Notes under the pieces: generated by a model
Told to the model about the DNA's origin: nothing
Databases searched by the model: none
What the model saw: the letters and a program-made list of their open reading frames with translations, nothing else
NCBI GenBank assembly: GCA_025924815.1
Contig: JAICHQ010000032.1
Location: forward strand, 1-33,379
Length of the DNA: 33,379 nucleotides
From: Nocardioides sp.
Lineage (GTDB): Bacteria; Actinomycetota; Actinomycetes; Propionibacteriales; Nocardioidaceae
Reading direction: 5' to 3'
Shown here: positions 29,259 through 33,379 of the stretch, piece after piece
Numbering within the stretch: position 1 is the first letter of the stretch
Layout of the letters: each line of letters starts with the position of its first letter
Translations under genes and position numbers: made by a program

Positions 29259-31628
29259 ATGACCCTGCCCCCCGAGGAGCGTCTTCCGGCCTCCCGCGTC
29301 GCCTCGCACCTGGGCGTGATGGCGGTCGTGGCCGCGGTCATGGGCGTGGTCGTGGCGGGGTTGGTGATCCCCTTCGCCGGCGTGCTCGGGATCGCCTCGA
29401 AGTCGCTGTCCCACACGGTGGAGTCGCTGCCGTCGGACCTGCGCACGCAGCCGCTGGCCCAGCAGACCAAGATCGTCGACCCGAACGGTCAGACCATCGC
29501 CACCCTCTACGACGAGAACCGCATCAACGTCCCGCTGAGCCAGATCTCACGGAAGATGGTCAAGTCCATCCTGGCGATCGAGGACTACCGCTTCTACCAG
29601 CACGGCGCCCTCGACCTGAAGGGCACCCTGCGCGCCCTGATCACCAACCAGTCCAGCGGGGGCGTGGTGCAGGGCGGATCGTCGATCACCCAGCAGATGG
29701 TCAAGATGACGCTGCTCGCCCAGGCGAAGACGAAGAAGGAGCGGAAGGCCGCGACGGCCGACACCTACGCCCGCAAGCTGAGCGAGCTCCGCTACGCCAT
29801 CGCCTTCGAGCAGAACTACTCCAAGGACTGGATCCTCGAGCGCTACCTCAACATCGCCTACTTCGGCGACGGGGCGTACGGCGTGCAGGCCGCCGCCCGC
29901 CACTACTTCGGCACCAACGCCAAGGACCTCACCTGGATCCAGGGCGCGACGCTGGCCGGTCTGGTGAAGAACCCCAGCGGCTACGACCCGCTGCGCAACC
30001 CCGACCGCGGCCTCCAGCGACGCAACGTCGTGCTCGACCGCCTCGCCCAGCTCAACGTGATCAGCCAGCACAAGGCGGACCGGATCAAGAAGCAGCCGCT
30101 CGGGCTGCACCCCGTGGCGACGCCCAACGGGTGCATCAACTCCAGCGCACCGTTCTTCTGCGACTACGTCGTGAACTACCTCGAGCACGACCCGTCCCTG
30201 GGCAAGACGCCGGCCGCCCGCAAGAAGCTGCTCTACACCGGCGGGCTGACGATCCACACCACGATCGACCCGCGGTTCCAGACGGCGGCCGACAACTCGA
30301 TACGCCACCACGTCTTCGCCAAGGACCAGGCCATCGGGGCGCTGGCCATGGTCGAGCCCGGCACCGGCGACGTGAAGGCGCTGGCCCAGTCACGGCCGAT
30401 GGGCCGTGACGCCAAGGCAGGTCAGACGTTCCTGAACTACACCGTCCCCCACGAGTACGGCGACTCCGCCGGCTTCCAGCCGGGCTCGACGTTCAAGGCA
30501 TTCGTGCTCGCGTCGGCGATCCAGCAGGGCATCCCGCTCACCGAGCAGATCTCGGCCCCGGCGGTGGTCAACATCCCGATGAGCCAGTACCGCGTGTGTG
30601 ACGGGCGGCACTTCACCAGCACCGACACCTGGCAGGTGCACACCTCCACCGTGTCCGGCACCATGGACCTCTACCGTGGCACGCAGGAGTCGGTGAACCC
30701 GTTCTTCGCCAAGCTGGAGCTGCAGACCGGGCTCTGCGAGCCGTACCGCCTCGCCCAGAAGATGGGGATCGGCCTCAACGACAAGGCCACCGAGATGGTC
30801 CCGTCGTTCACGCTCGGTGTGGCCTCGGTCAGCCCGCTCGAGCTCGCCGACGCCTACGCGACGTTCGCGGCCCGGGGGCTGCACTGCGACCCGCGGCCGG
30901 TCACCTCGATCGACGACTCCGACGAGCACACGCTCAAGACCTACCCCCAGCAGTGCCAGCAGGTCATCGCAGCGCCGGTGGCCGACGCCGTCAACGACGT
31001 GCTTCGCGGGGTGCAGTCGCCGACCGGCTTCGGCGCCAACCTGCTCCTCAACCAGGAGTCGGCGGCCAAGACCGGCACCAACGACAACAACATGTCGGTG
31101 TGGTACATGGGCTATACGCCCAACCTCGCGACGGCCTCGATGATCGCCGGCGCCAACCAGCTCGGCCACTGGGTCTCCCTGAACGGCCAGCTGCTCGCCG
31201 GCTCCTACGTCCCGACTGCTCACGGCTCCACCACCGCCGGACCGATGTGGTACGACGCGATGCGCGTCATCCAGCAGTGGCTGCCGGACGCGACGTTCAC
31301 CCCCCCCAACGGCAACGACATCAACGGCGTGCTCACCACCGTCCCCGACGTCAGCGGGCTGCCCTACGACCAGGCGGCCCAGCAGATCAAGCAGGCCGGG
31401 TTCACCGTCGTCGACGGTGGCTACCGCGACTCCGGCAACCCGAAGGACACCGTGGCCTACACGAGCCCGAGCGGGGGCAGCCAGGTCGCCAGCGGCACGG
31501 CGATCACGATCTACCGCTCCGACGGCACGCCGTACGTCCCCCCGAAGCACCACAACAGCGGCAACAACGGTCCTGGGAACGGAAACGGAAACGGGAACGG
31601 GCACGGCCACGGGAACGGGAACGGCTAG
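29259..31628 (+). CDS. ponA2: PonA2-like bifunctional penicillin-binding protein with PASTA domain
   Basis: The 789-residue class A PBP has an N-terminal membrane helix (about 17-45). A GT51 glycosyltransferase domain follows (about 75-250), with the catalytic glutamate in AIEDYRFYQHGALDLKG and GGSSITQQMVK. The transpeptidase has S410 and K413 in PGSTFKAF, S478-V-N480, and K604-T-G. A PASTA domain lies at about 689-755 (VPDVSGLPYDQAAQQI), then a Gly-Asn/Gly-His tail. It polymerises and cross-links peptidoglycan outside the membrane, and PASTA domains sense muropeptides or lipid II. Synteny whiB4-ponA2-metallophosphoesterase matches Rv3681c-Rv3683. Transcription looks leaderless. Confidence 0.95.
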   Translation: MTLPPEERLPASRVASHLGVMAVVAAVMGVVVAGLVIPFAGVLGIASKSLSHTVESLPSDLRTQPLAQQTKIVDPNGQTIATLYDENRINVPLSQISRKMVKSILAIEDYRFYQHGALDLKGTLRALITNQSSGGVVQGGSSITQQMVKMTLLAQAKTKKERKAATADTYARKLSELRYAIAFEQNYSKDWILERYLNIAYFGDGAYGVQAAARHYFGTNAKDLTWIQGATLAGLVKNPSGYDPLRNPDRGLQRRNVVLDRLAQLNVISQHKADRIKKQPLGLHPVATPNGCINSSAPFFCDYVVNYLEHDPSLGKTPAARKKLLYTGGLTIHTTIDPRFQTAADNSIRHHVFAKDQAIGALAMVEPGTGDVKALAQSRPMGRDAKAGQTFLNYTVPHEYGDSAGFQPGSTFKAFVLASAIQQGIPLTEQISAPAVVNIPMSQYRVCDGRHFTSTDTWQVHTSTVSGTMDLYRGTQESVNPFFAKLELQTGLCEPYRLAQKMGIGLNDKATEMVPSFTLGVASVSPLELADAYATFAARGLHCDPRPVTSIDDSDEHTLKTYPQQCQQVIAAPVADAVNDVLRGVQSPTGFGANLLLNQESAAKTGTNDNNMSVWYMGYTPNLATASMIAGANQLGHWVSLNGQLLAGSYVPTAHGSTTAGPMWYDAMRVIQQWLPDATFTPPNGNDINGVLTTVPDVSGLPYDQAAQQIKQAGFTVVDGGYRDSGNPKDTVAYTSPSGGSQVASGTAITIYRSDGTPYVPPKHHNSGNNGPGNGNGNGNGHGHGNGNG
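31575..31622 (+). repeat. Hexamer repeat encoding a Gly-Asn/Gly-His tail
   Basis: Eight consecutive hexamers of the type GGGAAC/GGAAAC/GGGCAC encode GN four times, GH twice and GN twice at the C-terminus of the penicillin-binding protein. A low-complexity tract like this can change length by slippage in frame (6-nt unit), giving a flexible wall-embedded tail of variable length. Confidence 0.85.
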
Positions 31629-31656
31629 CCCGCACCTGGTCGAGCAGCCCGCAGGC

Positions 31657-32127
31657 TCAGCCCGCGGCGTCTGACAGCTGGCGGCGCACCTCGGCGGCCA
31701 CGGCGCCGCCGTCCGCGCGGCCGCGCACCTGCGGCTGGACGACACCCATGACCTTGCCCATGGCCCGCAGGCCGTCAGAGGCCGCACCCGTCTGCTGGAT
31801 CGCCGCGGTCACGATCTCGCCGATCGCGGCCGCGTCGAGCTGCTCGGGGAGGTAGTCGGCGATCACCGCCGCCTCGGCGGTCTCCTTGTCGGCGAGCTCG
31901 GTGCGTCCGGCGTCGGCGAACGCCGTGGCGGCCTCGCGTCGCTTCTTCGCCTCGGTCGCGAGCACGCCGACGACGTCGTCGTCACTGAGCTCGCGGGCCT
32001 GCTTGCCGGCCACCTCCGCGTTGGTGATCGCCGACAGGACCATCCGCAGGGTCGACGACCGCACAGCGTCGCGACCCTTGATCGACATGGTGAGGTCACG
32101 GCGGAGGCGGTCCTTGAGCTCGCTCAT
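31657..32127 (-). CDS. YqeY-like (GatB/YqeY domain) protein
   Basis: The 156-residue protein has the YqeY pattern: SELKDRLRRDLTMSIKGRDAVRSSTLRMVLSAI near the start, EAKKRREAATAFADAGRTELADKETAEAAVIADYLPEQL in the middle, and GKVMGVVQPQVRGRADGGAVAAEVRRQL at the end, which matches the tRNA-binding tail domain of GatB. YqeY proteins stand alone and may bind tRNA, but their role is not settled. It converges on ponA2 with 28 bp between. CACAAT lies 6 nt before the ATG, a possible poor -10 element for a leaderless start. Confidence 0.9.
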   Translation of the reverse strand: MSELKDRLRRDLTMSIKGRDAVRSSTLRMVLSAITNAEVAGKQARELSDDDVVGVLATEAKKRREAATAFADAGRTELADKETAEAAVIADYLPEQLDAAAIGEIVTAAIQQTGAASDGLRAMGKVMGVVQPQVRGRADGGAVAAEVRRQLSDAAG

Positions 32128-32177
32128 GCGTTCATTGTGCCGGGGCGATCCTTCGGAGCGTGTGGCAGCCTTGCGAC

Positions 32178-33101
32178 GTGACCCCCGGACGGCTCCTGGC
32201 CCGCACCCTCGGCGCGGGCGCCGCGGCCGGCGCCGCGATGACGGCGTACGCCGTGTGGGAGGCGCGCGCCTTCACCCTCCGCTCGGTGGAGCTCCCGCTG
32301 CTTCCCGCAGACGCGCGGCCGCTGCGGGTGCTGCACCTGAGCGATCTCCACCTGACGCCCGGGCAGTCCCACAAGTGCGAGTGGCTCGGCTCCCTGGCCG
32401 ACCTCGAGCCGGACCTGGTGGTCAACACCGGCGACAACCTCGCGCACGTCGACGCACTCCCGCCGCTGCTCGACGCGCTCGGCCCCCTACTGGACGTGCC
32501 CGGCGTGTTCGTGCTCGGCTCCAACGACTACTTCGCACCGATCCTGCGCAACCCGCTGCGCTACCTGTTGCCCGACGACGGGGTCCGGGTCACCCACACC
32601 ACGAAGCTCCCCTGGCGGGAGATGCGGGACGCCTACAGCGCCGCGGGCTGGACCGACCTCACCAACCGGCGCACGACCATGACCGTCCGCGACGTCCACT
32701 TCGCCTGGGCCGGCGTCGACGACCCGCACCTGGAGTACGACGACCTGGACGCCGTGGCGGGGCCGGCCGAGCTCGACGCCGACGTCCGTGTGGCCGTCGC
32801 GCACGCGCCGTACCTGCGGGTGCTCGACCAGTTCGCCACCGATGGGTACGACGCGGTCTTCGCCGGCCACACCCACGGCGGGCAGATCACCCTCCCGCTG
32901 TACGGTGCGCTGGTGACCAACTGCGACCTGGAGCCCGCCCGCGCCAAAGGTCTCCACCGCCACCCCGCGGGCTCGCGCCCGGGCGACCCCGGCTCGTCCT
33001 GGCTGCACGTGTCCGCCGGCCTGGGCACCTCGCCGTACTTCCCCATCCGGACCGCCTGTCGTCCCGAGGCGACCCTGCTGACGCTCAAGGCGCGCGACTG
33101 A
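32178..33101 (+). CDS. Membrane-anchored metallophosphoesterase (Rv3683-like)
   Basis: The 307-residue protein has a short hydrophobic N-terminus (LGAGAAAGAAMTAYAVW, about 10-27) and the five calcineurin-like motifs: VLHLSDLHL, VVNTGDNLAHV, GSNDYF (usually GNHD, here with Ser, Asn and Asp changes), VAVAHAPY and FAGHTHGGQI. It is a two-metal phosphoesterase of the YkuE/LpxH-like group, and the substrate is unknown. Start GTG 32178 follows CAGCCT with a 6-nt gap, a weak leaderless pattern; GTG 32160 would add six residues. Synteny with mycobacterial Rv3683 holds. A tRNA-Pro gene follows. Confidence 0.88.
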   Translation: MTPGRLLARTLGAGAAAGAAMTAYAVWEARAFTLRSVELPLLPADARPLRVLHLSDLHLTPGQSHKCEWLGSLADLEPDLVVNTGDNLAHVDALPPLLDALGPLLDVPGVFVLGSNDYFAPILRNPLRYLLPDDGVRVTHTTKLPWREMRDAYSAAGWTDLTNRRTTMTVRDVHFAWAGVDDPHLEYDDLDAVAGPAELDADVRVAVAHAPYLRVLDQFATDGYDAVFAGHTHGGQITLPLYGALVTNCDLEPARAKGLHRHPAGSRPGDPGSSWLHVSAGLGTSPYFPIRTACRPEATLLTLKARD

Positions 33102-33190
33102 TCCGCCCCCAGCACCTCGATTCGGAGGGCCCGTGACCAGCCGGTATGCTCACCGGTGCTCGCCGCCCGGATCCCACCGACCGCGGCGAT

Positions 33191-33267
33191 CGGGCTGTGG
33201 CGCAGTTTGGTAGCGCGCCTCGTTCGGGACGAGGAGGCCGCAGGTTCAAATCCTGTCAGCCCGACCA
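33191..33267 (+). tRNA. tRNA-Pro (anticodon CGG), CCA encoded
   Basis: The 77-nt cloverleaf has acceptor stem CGGGCTG/CAGCCCG, a D-arm with GCGC-AGTTTGGTA-GCGC, anticodon stem CCTCG/CGAGG with loop TTCGGGA (anticodon CGG at 33225-33227), T-loop GTTCAAATC and an encoded CCA tail. All stems pair perfectly. Confidence 0.97.
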
Positions 33268-33290
33268 TGTGATGTCTCAGGACATAGGCG

Positions 33291-33322
33291 ACACCCGGAC
33301 CTGCGAATGCAGGTCTGGGTGT
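33291..33322 (+). terminator. Intrinsic terminator after tRNA-Pro
   Basis: ACACCCGGACCTGC and GCAGGTCTGGGTGT form a 14-bp stem with one G-T pair and loop GAAT, followed by the T-rich TTCTTCATTT. It lies 24 nt after the tRNA. Confidence 0.8.
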
Positions 33323-33379
33323 TCTTCATTTCGGGGGTCTGCGGGTGGGGCCTTGGTGCTCCGGTGGGCTGGTAGTCGC

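Overview
The window is high-GC DNA with short spacers, many ATGA/GTGA/TGATG start-stop overlaps, a WhiB protein, an actinobacterial Crp and a tad pilus-type locus. It is chromosomal actinobacterial DNA, and a Nocardioides-like member of the Propionibacteriales is my best guess (inference from gene content, not tested). From memory, the backbone follows the gene order of the Mycobacterium tuberculosis Rv3657c-Rv3683 block. That order is tadB/tadA/ssd, a HAD hydrolase, an Rv3662c-like gene, acs, a small membrane protein, marP, nudix, a thioredoxin, nth, crp, a metallo-beta-lactamase, ridA, an Rv3678A-like gene, an ArsA/Get3-like pair, whiB4, ponA2 and a metallophosphoesterase.

Layout. 1-2697 (minus): tadB (cut by the window edge), tadA and a CpaE/Ssd-like gene. 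2891-3990 (plus): a HAD-IB hydrolase, then a structured intergenic RNA candidate ending in the best intrinsic terminator of the window. 4000-5640: a divergent pair, the Rv3662c-like gene and a methyltransferase. 5655-7008: a TetR regulator divergent from a metallo-hydrolase, with a 22-bp tandem repeat between them. 7040-13658 (plus): an acetate block of LytS-type kinase, LytTR regulator, small membrane protein, sodium:solute symporter, SatP-type acetate permease and acs. 13702-14883: nhaA (minus). 14981-15382: a small membrane protein. 15387-18593 (minus): an overlapping nth-tlpA-nudix-marP operon. 18730-19407: crp. 19439-21752 (minus): a DUF4177-like gene, ridA, a nudix gene and an MBL gene. 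21833-23848 (minus): a three-gene unit with a small Tat-signal protein, a DUF4331 protein and a His-rich protein. 23944-25390 (minus): a two-subunit 3-oxoacid CoA-transferase. 25454-26419 (minus): an unknown protein. 26513-28720 (plus): paired ArsA/Get3-like ATPases. 28769-29056 (minus): whiB4-like. 29259-31628 (plus): a ponA2-like penicillin-binding protein. 31657-32127 (minus): a YqeY-like protein. 32178-33101 (plus): a metallophosphoesterase. 33191-33267: tRNA-Pro(CGG).

How it fits together. The most coherent system is acetate sensing, uptake and activation. The satP promoter carries three LytTR-like 9-mers in 21-bp phase and a perfect GTGA-N6-TCAC Crp box over its -35 region, while candidate regulators for both sites (LytTR and Crp) are encoded in the window. 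The acs gene that should complete the module has one in-frame UGA at codon 324. At least nine genes have a TANNNT hexamer 6-8 nt before the start codon, which suggests much leaderless transcription. No IS element, prophage or CRISPR array was recognised. No stretch longer than 300 bases lacks an annotated gene or RNA.
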